A stretch of 6,845 nt of DNA from the NCBI GenBank assembly GCA_016869335.1, contig VGEJ01000143.1, forward strand, positions 1 to 6,845, given 5' to 3'. The position numbers and the translations under genes were made by a program. This stretch comes from Alphaproteobacteria bacterium. GTDB lineage: Bacteria; Pseudomonadota; Alphaproteobacteria; VGEJ01. Under the pieces are notes generated by a model. That model saw only the letters and a program-made list of their open reading frames with translations. It made no database searches and was not told where the DNA came from. This document shows positions 1 to 5,433 of the stretch, piece after piece (the first letter of the stretch is position 1; each line of letters opens with the position of its first letter).

Positions 1-561
1 GCGCTGCGTCGCCGCGGCGTCGAGCCCGAGCGCATGGCACACCGCGGGCACCAGTGCGGGCATCGTGACATCGACCGAGAGGCCGCCGATCCCGAGCTGC
101 TCCACGGCCGCGATGGCGAGCAGCACGACTTCGGCGTCGGCAGCGAGCGCGGCGCTGCCGATCAGCTCGACCCCGACCTGGGCGAACGCCCGCTCCGGGC
201 GCAGCTGCGAGCCGCGCACGCGGAGGATCTCGCCCGTGTACGACAGGCGCAGCGGGCGCGCGACGTCCTTGAGCCGGGTGGCGGCGATGCGGGCGATCTG
301 GGGCGTTATGTCGCAGCGCACGCCGAGCGGATGGTGCGAGAGTGGATCGACGAGGCGGAACATCTCCGCCGCCTTGGAGGCGCCCGGACCCTCCAAGAGG
401 CTCGCCTCGAACTCGATCAACGGCGGCTTCACCGGCTCATAGCCGTGCTGCGCGAACACCGCCATCAGGCGCGCTATCGTCTCGGCCTCATGCTCAGCCT
501 CGGGCGGCAGCGCATCGTGAAGCCCTGGCGGCAGCAGGGCGGCGGGTGGCGTCATCGACAT
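1..561 (-). CDS. hisZ: ATP phosphoribosyltransferase regulatory subunit HisZ (N-terminal part, runs off left edge)
   Basis: HisZ is a catalytically inactive relative of histidyl-tRNA synthetase. It pairs with short-form HisG to make the cytoplasmic ATP phosphoribosyltransferase that opens histidine synthesis. The 187 codons visible are an open frame with class II synthetase-like features: LPPGLHDALPPEAE at residues 10-23, a motif 1-like GYEPVKPPLIEFE at 40-52, MFRLVDP at 67-73, RCDITPQIAR at 82-91, and a motif 2-like region around YTGEILR (108-114) and ERAFAQVGVELIG (123-135). Family members are about 370-400 residues, so roughly half is outside the window. The ATG at 561 gives MSMTPP; a second ATG at 555 is equally possible, and neither has a clear Shine-Dalgarno sequence. 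It follows serA by 53 bp on the same strand with no obvious terminator between them. Presence of HisZ implies (family knowledge) a short HisG elsewhere in the genome. True HisS is less likely because of this serA context and the divergent motifs, but it was not tested by alignment. Confidence 0.9.
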   Translation of the reverse strand, partial: MSMTPPAALLPPGLHDALPPEAEHEAETIARLMAVFAQHGYEPVKPPLIEFEASLLEGPGASKAAEMFRLVDPLSHHPLGVRCDITPQIARIAATRLKDVARPLRLSYTGEILRVRGSQLRPERAFAQVGVELIGSAALAADAEVVLLAIAAVEQLGIGGLSVDVTMPALVPAVCHALGLDAAATQR

Positions 562-614
562 GGGTATCGGAGTCTAGCGGAACTCGTGCCGGTGCCGCGA
601 CCCGCCTCTTGGCA

Positions 615-2195
615 TTACATGCAGCATAGCGCCCGCGCTTCGCGCACCTGTGGCAGGACGCGAACGGCCGCCAACACCGCTTCGGGAGCCGCCTCGTCGA
701 GCACGATCAGCGCAAGGGCCTCGCCACCCCGCGCCGTGCGCCCGAGGTGGAAGGTCGCGATGTTGATGCCGGCCGCGCCGAGCACCGTGCCGAGGGCGCC
801 GATAAAGCCGGGCTTGTCGGCGTTACGCACGAACAGCATGTGGCGGGAGAGCTCGGCCTCGATCGCGATGCCATCGAGCTGCACGACGCCCGGGCGGTTG
901 TCGGCAAACAGTGTCCCGGTAACCTCAAGGCCGCCGGCCCCGGCACGCGCGCGCAGGCGGACGAGCGTGAGGTAGTCGGTCGAACGTTCGCGCACCGACT
1001 GGGTCACCGGGATGCGGCGCTCGCGGGCGATGAGCGGCGCGTTGACCATGTTGACCGTATCGAGGCGGTGGGCCAGGAGCCCCATCAGCGCCGCGGCCCC
1101 CAGCGGCCGCACGTCGAGCTCCGCCACCTGGCCCTCAAACTCGATGGTGATCGCTTCCAGCGGACCGCTCAGGATCTGGCCGGTCAGGCTGCCGATCTGC
1201 TCGCAGAGGCGCAGGTAGGGCCTGAGGCGCGGCGCATCGGCGGCGCTGATTGCCGGCATGTTGAGTGCGTTGCGGACGGCGCCGAGCAGCAGGAAATCGG
1301 CCATCTGGTCGGCGAGCTGCAGTGCCACCTTCTCCTGCGCCTCCACCGTGGCCGCGCCGAGGTGGGGCGTGAGCACGGTCTCGTCCAGCGCGAACAGCGG
1401 GCTGTCGCGGGCTGGCTCGACCGCGAAGACATCGAGGGCGGCTCCCGCCAGCCGACCGGCGCGGATCGCCGCCGCGAGCGCCGCCTCATCGACCAGGCCG
1501 CCGCGGGCGCAATTGATGAGCCGCGCCCCCGGCTTCATCCGCGCGAGCGCCGCCGCATCGATCAGGCCCCGCGTCTCGGCGGTCAAGGGCAGGTGGAGCG
1601 TGACGAAATCGGCGCGCGCCAGAAGCTCGTTCAGGTCGACGCGCTCGACCCCGAGCTCGGCCGCCCGCTCCGCCGCAAGGTACGGGTCGTAGGTGACGAC
1701 CCGCATCTTCAGTCCGCGAGCGCGGTCGGCAACGATGGACCCAATCGTGCCGCAGCCGACGATGCCGAGTGTCTTGTCGTAGAGCTCGGCGCCGAGGAAG
1801 CGCTGTTTCTCCCACTTCCCCGCGCGGGTCGAGCGGTCGGCCGCGGTGAGCTGGCGGGCGCAGGCGAGGAGCAGCGCCAGAGTGTGCTCGGCCGTGGTGA
1901 TGGCGTTGCCATCGGGCGTGTTCATCACCACCACGCCTCGCGCCGTCGCCGCCGCCAGGTCGATGTTGTCGATGCCGATTCCGGCCCGGCCTGCGACCTT
2001 CAGCCTGCTGTTGGCGGCAAAGACATCGGCGGTGAGCCGGGTGCGGGAGCGCACGGCGATGCCCTCGTAATCGCCGATACGTGCCAGAAGTTCGGCGGGC
2101 GAGATGTCGGGGGCGACGTCTAGGGCGACGCCGCGGCGGGCGAGCACCTCGGCCGCCTGCGGGCTCAGCGCGTCGGCAATGAGAACGCGGGGCAC
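615..2195 (-). CDS. serA: D-3-phosphoglycerate dehydrogenase, ACT-domain type
   Basis: SerA oxidises 3-phosphoglycerate to 3-phosphohydroxypyruvate with NAD+, the first step of serine synthesis in the cytoplasm. The 526-residue protein has the full long-form layout: a split substrate-binding domain (about 1-98 and 286-315), an NAD-binding Rossmann domain (about 99-285) with GCGTIG at 147-152, an intervening ASB regulatory domain (about 320-450) and a C-terminal ACT domain (about 453-526, MLFVRNADKPGFIGALGTV). The catalytic triad is visible as R231 (NCARGG), E260 (FAVEP) and H278 (TPHLGAAT); its 29- and 18-residue spacing matches the known enzymes. The start is GTG at 2195, because no in-frame ATG lies close by and residues 2-10 (PRVLIADAL) match the usual N-terminus. 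The serC stop is only 6 bp upstream and there is no strong Shine-Dalgarno sequence, so translation is probably coupled to serC. The ACT domain makes serine feedback plausible (inference). Confidence 0.97.
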   Translation of the reverse strand: MPRVLIADALSPQAAEVLARRGVALDVAPDISPAELLARIGDYEGIAVRSRTRLTADVFAANSRLKVAGRAGIGIDNIDLAAATARGVVVMNTPDGNAITTAEHTLALLLACARQLTAADRSTRAGKWEKQRFLGAELYDKTLGIVGCGTIGSIVADRARGLKMRVVTYDPYLAAERAAELGVERVDLNELLARADFVTLHLPLTAETRGLIDAAALARMKPGARLINCARGGLVDEAALAAAIRAGRLAGAALDVFAVEPARDSPLFALDETVLTPHLGAATVEAQEKVALQLADQMADFLLLGAVRNALNMPAISAADAPRLRPYLRLCEQIGSLTGQILSGPLEAITIEFEGQVAELDVRPLGAAALMGLLAHRLDTVNMVNAPLIARERRIPVTQSVRERSTDYLTLVRLRARAGAGGLEVTGTLFADNRPGVVQLDGIAIEAELSRHMLFVRNADKPGFIGALGTVLGAAGINIATFHLGRTARGGEALALIVLDEAAPEAVLAAVRVLPQVREARALCCM

Positions 2196-2201
2196 GGTGT
2201 G

Positions 2202-3353
2202 CTAGAGCTCGTCGCGCACGTGCCGGAAGGCCCAGTCGAGCCACGGCAGGAGCCGGGCGATATCCTCGCGCTCGACCGTCGGTCCGCCCCAGATGCGCAG
2301 CCCCGGCGGCGCATCGCGGTGGCCGGCGAGATCATAGCCCACTCCCTCGGCCTCTATCAGCGCCGCAAGCCGCCGTACCGACGCCCGTTGCGCCGCGTCA
2401 TCCAGCGCGGCGAATCGCTCATCGACGATTTGCAGGCAGATCGAGGTCGAGGAGCGGTAGCTCGGCTCGGCGGCGAGAAAACGGACCCACGGCGTCTGCT
2501 CCACCCACTGAGTCACCGTCGCGAGGTTGGCCCGGCTCCGCGCGATCAGCGCCGGTAGGCCGCCGATCGCCTCGGCCCAGCGCAGCCCGTCGATGGCATC
2601 CTCGACGCACAGGAGTGAGGGTGTGTTGATGGTCTCGGCATGGAATACGCCTTCGATCAGCTTGCCGCCCTTGGCGAGGCGGAAGAGGCGCGGCACCGGC
2701 CACGGCGGCGCGTAGCTCTCGAGCCGCTCGGCCGCCCGCGGGCTCAACATCATGACGCCGTGCGCCGCCTCGCCGCCCAGACTCTTCTGCCACGACCACG
2801 TCGCGACATCGAGCCGGTCCCAGGGGAGCGCCATGGCGAACACGGCCGATGTCGCATCGCAGATCGTCAGGCCCCGCCGCCCGGCCGCGATCCAGTCCCC
2901 GTTCGGCAGGCACACCCCGGAGGTGGTGCCATTCCACGGAAACACGACGTCGCAATCGGTATCGACCTCGGCAAGCGTCGGCAGTCGCCCGAACGGCGCG
3001 GCGTGGACGCGGACGTCGGCGAGCCGCAGCTCCTCGGTGACATCGTAGACCCAGCGGGCACCGAACTCGTCCCACTGCAAGAGCGCCACCCCGCGCGCGC
3101 CGAGGAGCTGCCACAGCGCCATCTCGACGGCGCCAGTATCGGAGCCGGCGACGATGCCGAGGCGATAGTCCGAAGGAATGCGGAGGACCGCGCGCGAGCG
3201 GTCGAGCACCTCCTGGAGCTTCGCCTTGCCGAACGCCGAGCGGTGCGCGCGACCGAGCGCGGCATCGGCCAGCGCCCCGACCGACCAGCCCGGCCGCTTG
3301 GCGCACGGGCCGCTGGAGAAGTGCGGCACGCGGGGCCTAAGCGTCGGCTTCAT
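2202..3353 (-). CDS. serC: Phosphoserine aminotransferase
   Basis: SerC is a PLP enzyme that transfers the amino group of glutamate to 3-phosphohydroxypyruvate, giving O-phosphoserine, the step after SerA. The 383-residue protein resembles the divergent SerC subfamily found in alphaproteobacteria and methanogens rather than the E. coli type. Visible landmarks are FSSGPCAKRP (12-21), the phosphate-binding region GSDTGAVEMAL (70-80), FPWNGTTSGV (138-147), D166 in CDATSA, the PLP lysine K190 in SWQKSLGGEAAHG (187-199), HAETINTPS (238-246) and GLRIWGGPTVE (351-361). Length is normal for the family. The ATG at 3353 is preceded by GAGGG at 3364-3368 at suitable spacing. It lies 21 bp after the upstream aminotransferase gene and 6 bp before serA, which supports one transcript for consecutive pathway steps. 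Confidence 0.95.
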   Translation of the reverse strand: MKPTLRPRVPHFSSGPCAKRPGWSVGALADAALGRAHRSAFGKAKLQEVLDRSRAVLRIPSDYRLGIVAGSDTGAVEMALWQLLGARGVALLQWDEFGARWVYDVTEELRLADVRVHAAPFGRLPTLAEVDTDCDVVFPWNGTTSGVCLPNGDWIAAGRRGLTICDATSAVFAMALPWDRLDVATWSWQKSLGGEAAHGVMMLSPRAAERLESYAPPWPVPRLFRLAKGGKLIEGVFHAETINTPSLLCVEDAIDGLRWAEAIGGLPALIARSRANLATVTQWVEQTPWVRFLAAEPSYRSSTSICLQIVDERFAALDDAAQRASVRRLAALIEAEGVGYDLAGHRDAPPGLRIWGGPTVEREDIARLLPWLDWAFRHVRDEL

Positions 3354-3363
3354 GGCGGTGACA

Positions 3364-3368
3364 CCCTC
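3364..3368 (-). promoter_or_regulatory. Ribosome binding site of serC
   Basis: GAGGG on the minus strand, 10 nt before the serC ATG at 3353. It lies within the 21-bp gap after the upstream stop codon, so it supports the chosen start and allows serC to be translated independently. Confidence 0.6.
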
Positions 3369-3374
3369 GATCGC

Positions 3375-4514
3375 CTAGCGGTCGAGGGCCGGCTCCAACA
3401 CGGCGAAGAGCTTGTCGATATCGGCATCGTTCACCCACAGATGCGGCGTCACCCGCATCGAGCCGCCGCGCACGCTGACGTACACCTGCTTCTGTGCCAG
3501 CCGCTCGGGCAGGCCGTCCGGAACGCCGCCGCGGAAGCGCAGGCCGAGGAAGTGGCCGGCCCGCAGATGCCCCGGAACCGAGCTCAGGCCCAGCCCCGTC
3601 GCGCGATGGGCGATGGCGGCGGTGCGCTCAGCCAGCGTCTCGGCGATCGCCGGTACGCCCCACGCTTCGATCTGGCGCAGCGCCGCGATTACCATCGGCA
3701 GGAGCGCGAAGTTCGAGCGCTCGCCGACGTCGTAGCGGCGCGCGCCGGGCTGGAACCCGTCACGGTAGTTGACGAGCGCGGCGAAGTTCTCGCTGCCCGC
3801 GCGGTCGATCCAGCCGTGCTCGAGCGGCTTGCCCTCGCGATGCGGCGGCGCGACGTAGAGGAAGCCCATGCTGTAGGGGCCGAGCAGCCACTTGTAGGTC
3901 GCGCACGTGATGTAGTCGGGCCGAACCGCGGCGACGTCGAACGGCAGCGCGCCGAGCGACTGGGTGAGATCGAGCACGAGCGCGGCGCGGACGGCGCGGC
4001 AGCGCGCGCCCACCGCGACGAGATCGACGATGCCTCCGTCGGTCCAGTGGCAGTGGGGCAGCGCGACGATGGCCGCGCGCTCATCGATCGCGGCGAGGAG
4101 CGCCGCCGTCCAATCCTGATCGGCCGGCCGCGCCACGGTCAGCACCTCGCCGCCCTTCTCGCGCACCAGCTCGCGCCACGGATAGACGTTGGAGGGGAAC
4201 TGATCGGCGAGGATCACGACGCGACGGTCCGGCCCGACCGCGAGGTTGAGCGCGGCGATGGAAATGCCATAGCTCGCTGCCGGCACCAGCGCGATATCCT
4301 CGGCGCTGGCGCCGATCAGCCGGGCGAACAGAGCGCGGGCCACCTCGGAATCCTCGAAGAAATGCGCCGGCTTGATCTGCCACGGGTGAGCCTTGCGCTC
4401 GAGTCCGGCATGCCCCGCCGTGCACACCGACTTGAGCAGCGGCGACATGTAGGCACAGTTGAGATAGGCGACATCGGTGGGGATGTCGAACAGATGGCGC
4501 TGGCAGGGGATCAT
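3375..4514 (-). CDS. Class V-fold PLP-dependent aminotransferase, substrate unknown
   Basis: A 379-residue fold-type I PLP enzyme of aminotransferase class V, the superfamily of cysteine desulfurases, kynureninases, isopenicillin N epimerases and SerC. Visible features are the N-terminal VAYLNCAYMSPL (15-26), the cofactor phosphate-binding stretch PAASYGIS (78-85), H156 (LPHCHWTDGG), the D182/Q185 pair in LDLTQSLG that contacts PLP, the Schiff-base lysine K208 in TYKWLLGPYSMG (206-217), and R354 in a C-terminal SMRVTPHLW (352-360), suited to binding a substrate carboxylate. There is no loop cysteine suggesting desulfurase activity that I can point to. The start is the ATG at 4514 because GGAG (4521-4524) precedes it at 6 nt; a longer TTG start at 4568 would fall inside the candidate -35 box. 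It is the first gene before serC, serA and hisZ, so a role linked to amino-acid supply is possible, but the reaction cannot be assigned. Confidence 0.9.
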   Translation of the reverse strand: MIPCQRHLFDIPTDVAYLNCAYMSPLLKSVCTAGHAGLERKAHPWQIKPAHFFEDSEVARALFARLIGASAEDIALVPAASYGISIAALNLAVGPDRRVVILADQFPSNVYPWRELVREKGGEVLTVARPADQDWTAALLAAIDERAAIVALPHCHWTDGGIVDLVAVGARCRAVRAALVLDLTQSLGALPFDVAAVRPDYITCATYKWLLGPYSMGFLYVAPPHREGKPLEHGWIDRAGSENFAALVNYRDGFQPGARRYDVGERSNFALLPMVIAALRQIEAWGVPAIAETLAERTAAIAHRATGLGLSSVPGHLRAGHFLGLRFRGGVPDGLPERLAQKQVYVSVRGGSMRVTPHLWVNDADIDKLFAVLEPALDR

Positions 4515-4520
4515 GCGTGG

Positions 4521-4524
4521 CTCC
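4521..4524 (-). promoter_or_regulatory. Ribosome binding site of the class V aminotransferase
   Basis: GGAG on the minus strand, 6 nt before the ATG at 4514. It decides between that ATG and the upstream in-frame TTG at 4568, which has no such site. Confidence 0.6.
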
Positions 4525-4538
4525 GGCTGGGGACGCGT

Positions 4539-4568
4539 ATCCAAGACACCGGCTCTGCCGGGTGTCAA
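4539..4568 (-). promoter_or_regulatory. Candidate sigma-70-type promoter of the aminotransferase-serC-serA-hisZ cluster
   Basis: Read on the minus strand, a perfect TTGACA (4568-4563) is followed after 18 nt by TTGGAT (4544-4539), a weak -10 matching the consensus at three of six positions. Transcription would begin near 4532, leaving a short leader before the ATG at 4514. The spacer holds an imperfect inverted repeat (listed separately). The -35 match is strong and well placed; the -10 is poor, which could mean activator dependence or chance. Confidence 0.45.
4545..4566. repeat. Imperfect inverted repeat in the promoter spacer, candidate operator
   Basis: GACACC (4545-4550) and GGTGTC (4561-4566) are exact inverse complements. 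Inside them GGC (4551-4553) and GCC (4557-4559) also pair, with one unpaired G at 4560. The dyad fills the spacer between the candidate -35 and -10 boxes and overlaps the -35 box, a usual place for a repressor site. Function is inferred from position only. Confidence 0.35.
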
Positions 4569-4603
4569 TCGAGCCGGCGTGCTAGCCTCGGCGTCTCTGC
4601 GGC

Positions 4604-4607
4604 GGAG
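4604..4607 (+). promoter_or_regulatory. Ribosome binding site of the small conserved gene
   Basis: GGAG lies 8 nt before the ATG at 4616 and only 2 nt before the in-frame GTG at 4610, so it favours the ATG as the true start. Confidence 0.55.
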
Positions 4608-4615
4608 CGGTGCGC

Positions 4616-4966
4616 ATGGACATCTACCACGTGTGGTGCGACCTCAGGCCGGGCGTGCGCGACCTCGCCTTCGCCGAGGCGGTCCAGCGTTACCTCGGCG
4701 GGCTCAAGGAGCGTGAGCTGATCGCGGGCTTCCGTCTGACCCGGCGCAAGCTCGGCCTCGGGCCACCCGAGCTCGGCGAGTGGCACATCATGATCGAGGT
4801 GAGCGGCCTGGCCCAGCTCGACCAGGCGTTCGCCGCGGCGGCCGCGCGCGCGGCACCGACCGAGGGCCTGCATCACGCCGTCAACAGTCTGGTGCAGAAC
4901 GCCCGCTTCGCCCTCTACCGCGACTTCCCCGACCCGATCCGCCAGCACGGCCAGGAGCTATTCTGA
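4616..4966 (+). CDS. Small conserved protein of unknown function (resembles the DUF6614 family)
   Basis: A 116-residue soluble protein without signal peptide, membrane segment or cysteine pair. The sequence opens MDIYHVWCDLRPGVRDL, contains the conserved-looking block GFRLTRRKLGLGPPELGEWH (38-57), then a beta strand-like IMIEV and a C-terminal SLVQNARFALYRDFPDP (91-107). The alternation of short hydrophobic strands with two helices (about 17-33 and 65-79) suggests a compact ferredoxin-like alpha/beta fold. From memory it resembles proteins grouped as DUF6614, but this was not searched. It is divergent from the aminotransferase operon across a 101-bp shared upstream region. Base composition is as GC-rich as regions to its left, so it belongs to the older chromosome side of the junction with the accessory DNA. 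No function can be assigned. Confidence 0.82.
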   Translation: MDIYHVWCDLRPGVRDLAFAEAVQRYLGGLKERELIAGFRLTRRKLGLGPPELGEWHIMIEVSGLAQLDQAFAAAAARAAPTEGLHHAVNSLVQNARFALYRDFPDPIRQHGQELF

Positions 4967-5124
4967 CTGGTCTGGGGTGGCGGCGCATACACATTGGGAT
5001 CAATCCAAAGGATGGCACAACTCCTTGCGGTGAGTTCTCTCTATGTTCTCACTTTCTGGTGGCTACCGGTCTTCTCGCGTGGTACCGTGCAAGCTTCTGG
5101 AGTTTCTCAAGTGCGGGGGCGACG
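4967..5124. other. Intergenic junction between GC-rich core genes and accessory DNA
   Basis: This 158-bp stretch has no supported gene. Composition drops noticeably after the stop at 4966, with T-rich runs such as TTCTCTCTATGTTCTCAC that are absent to the left. No tRNA, direct repeat or convincing terminator is visible; the short dyad TTGGG-ATCAA-TCCAA near 4993-5007 is weak and lacks a T run. It probably contains the methyltransferase promoter, but I cannot place it. Confidence 0.4.
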
Positions 5125-5271
5125 ATGGCTGCCGGGATCACTAGGCACCTATTACGAGAGGGGGACGCCAGAGACCTTTCGTTCATTGCTACGGAAACCG
5201 TTCACCTGATTTGCACGAGCCCGCCCTACGGTGCGCTGAAAACCTATCCAGACCATCCGGCTCAGCTCGGT
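5125..5271 (+). pseudogene. DNA methyltransferase, 5' fragment interrupted by an insertion sequence
   Basis: The first 49 codons of a beta-class amino-methyltransferase, which would transfer a methyl group from S-adenosylmethionine to the exocyclic nitrogen of cytosine (m4C) or adenine (m6A). After REGDARDLSF (11-20), a common opening of this family, residues 31-35 are TSPPY, the catalytic motif IV, with GALKTYPDHPAQLG following. The FxGxG cofactor motif would be C-terminal in this class and is outside the window. The ATG at 5125 has only a weak G-run (5115-5119) before it, and the frame stays open further upstream, so the start is uncertain. The insertion element begins directly after codon 49 (G). 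Reading continues 13 codons into the element and stops at 5311-5313, giving a 62-residue hybrid without the rest of the enzyme. Composition is less GC-rich than the genes to the left. Confidence 0.85.
5263..5271. repeat. Left copy of the 9-bp target site duplication
   Basis: CAGCTCGGT immediately before the left end of the insertion sequence. It is identical to 6707-6715, and the flanking bases differ on both sides, so the repeat is exactly 9 bp, within the 8-9 bp usual for the IS256 family. Confidence 0.92.
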
Positions 5272-5300
5272 GGTCGTGTCCCTTGGAGTGGTGTAGGAGC
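5272..5300 (+). repeat. Left terminal inverted repeat (IRL)
   Basis: 29 bp beginning GGTCGTG and ending GTGGTGTAGGAGC. It matches the inverse complement of 6678-6706 except at positions 2, 8, 12, 13 and 14. The inner 15 bases are identical in both ends, as expected for the transposase-binding part of the repeat. Confidence 0.9.
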
Positions 5301-5301
5301 T

Positions 5302-5363
5302 GTGGGTAAGTAGCCCGCCGCAGCGACCGCCCCGAGTCAGGCGGCGGCGGGCTACTTATCCAC
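5302..5363. repeat. Strong 20-bp hairpin just inside the left end of the element
   Basis: The left arm 5302-5321 (GTGGGTAAGTAGCCCGCCGC) pairs with 5344-5363 over 20 positions with a single G-U wobble at 5306/5359. The 22-nt loop contains a further four-pair stem (CGCC 5328-5331 with GGCG 5340-5343). There is no T run after either arm, so it is not a classic intrinsic terminator. It lies between the host promoter side and the transposase, where it could hinder read-through transcription or translation from outside; this role is inferred. The in-frame TAG ending the disrupted methyltransferase frame (5311-5313) is within the left arm. Confidence 0.8.
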
Positions 5364-5392
5364 GGCGGTGGTCATCGTAGCTCTTCGGTAGG

Positions 5393-5432
5393 GTTGGGTC
5401 GCCAGACCTTCACCACGAACCGAGGACCCAAC
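5393..5432 (+). promoter_or_regulatory. Possible leader hairpin masking the transposase ribosome binding site
   Basis: GTTGGGTC (5393-5400) is the exact inverse complement of GACCCAAC (5425-5432). The second arm covers the end of the GAGGA ribosome binding site (5422-5426) and reaches to 2 nt before the ATG at 5434, with a 24-nt loop between. Pairing would reduce transposase translation. Eight pairs over this distance could be chance. Confidence 0.35.
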
Positions 5433-5433
5433 G

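Noticed and set aside
562..614. Possible terminator or promoter between serA and hisZ
   Set aside because: Only weak dyads and a poor TAGACT -10-like word are present, with no -35 partner and no T run.
34..975. A 313-codon plus-strand open frame across the left edge
   Set aside because: It is antisense to hisZ and the serA end, and contains no family motif.
747..2123. A 458-codon plus-strand open frame
   Set aside because: It is antisense to serA, whose identity is certain, and its low-complexity composition with many R, G, E and H residues is typical of a shadow frame.
2640..4721. A 693-codon plus-strand open frame
   Set aside because: It lies antisense to serC and the class V aminotransferase, is rich in Arg/Ala/Gly as expected for shadow frames in GC-rich DNA, and shows no recognisable domain.
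4780..5124. Long upstream extension of the methyltransferase frame
   Set aside because: The first part overlaps the small conserved gene in another frame and reads as shadow sequence; the family-like N-terminus begins near the ATG at 5125.
4994..5209. A 71-codon frame with a hydrophobic segment (SSLYVLTFWWLPVF) between the small gene and the methyltransferase
   Set aside because: It overlaps the methyltransferase start in another frame, has no clear ribosome binding site, and its second half is arginine-rich shadow sequence.
5302..5363. Replication origin or classic terminator at the hairpin
   Set aside because: There is no cluster of DnaA boxes, no AT-rich unwinding region and no T run after the stem.
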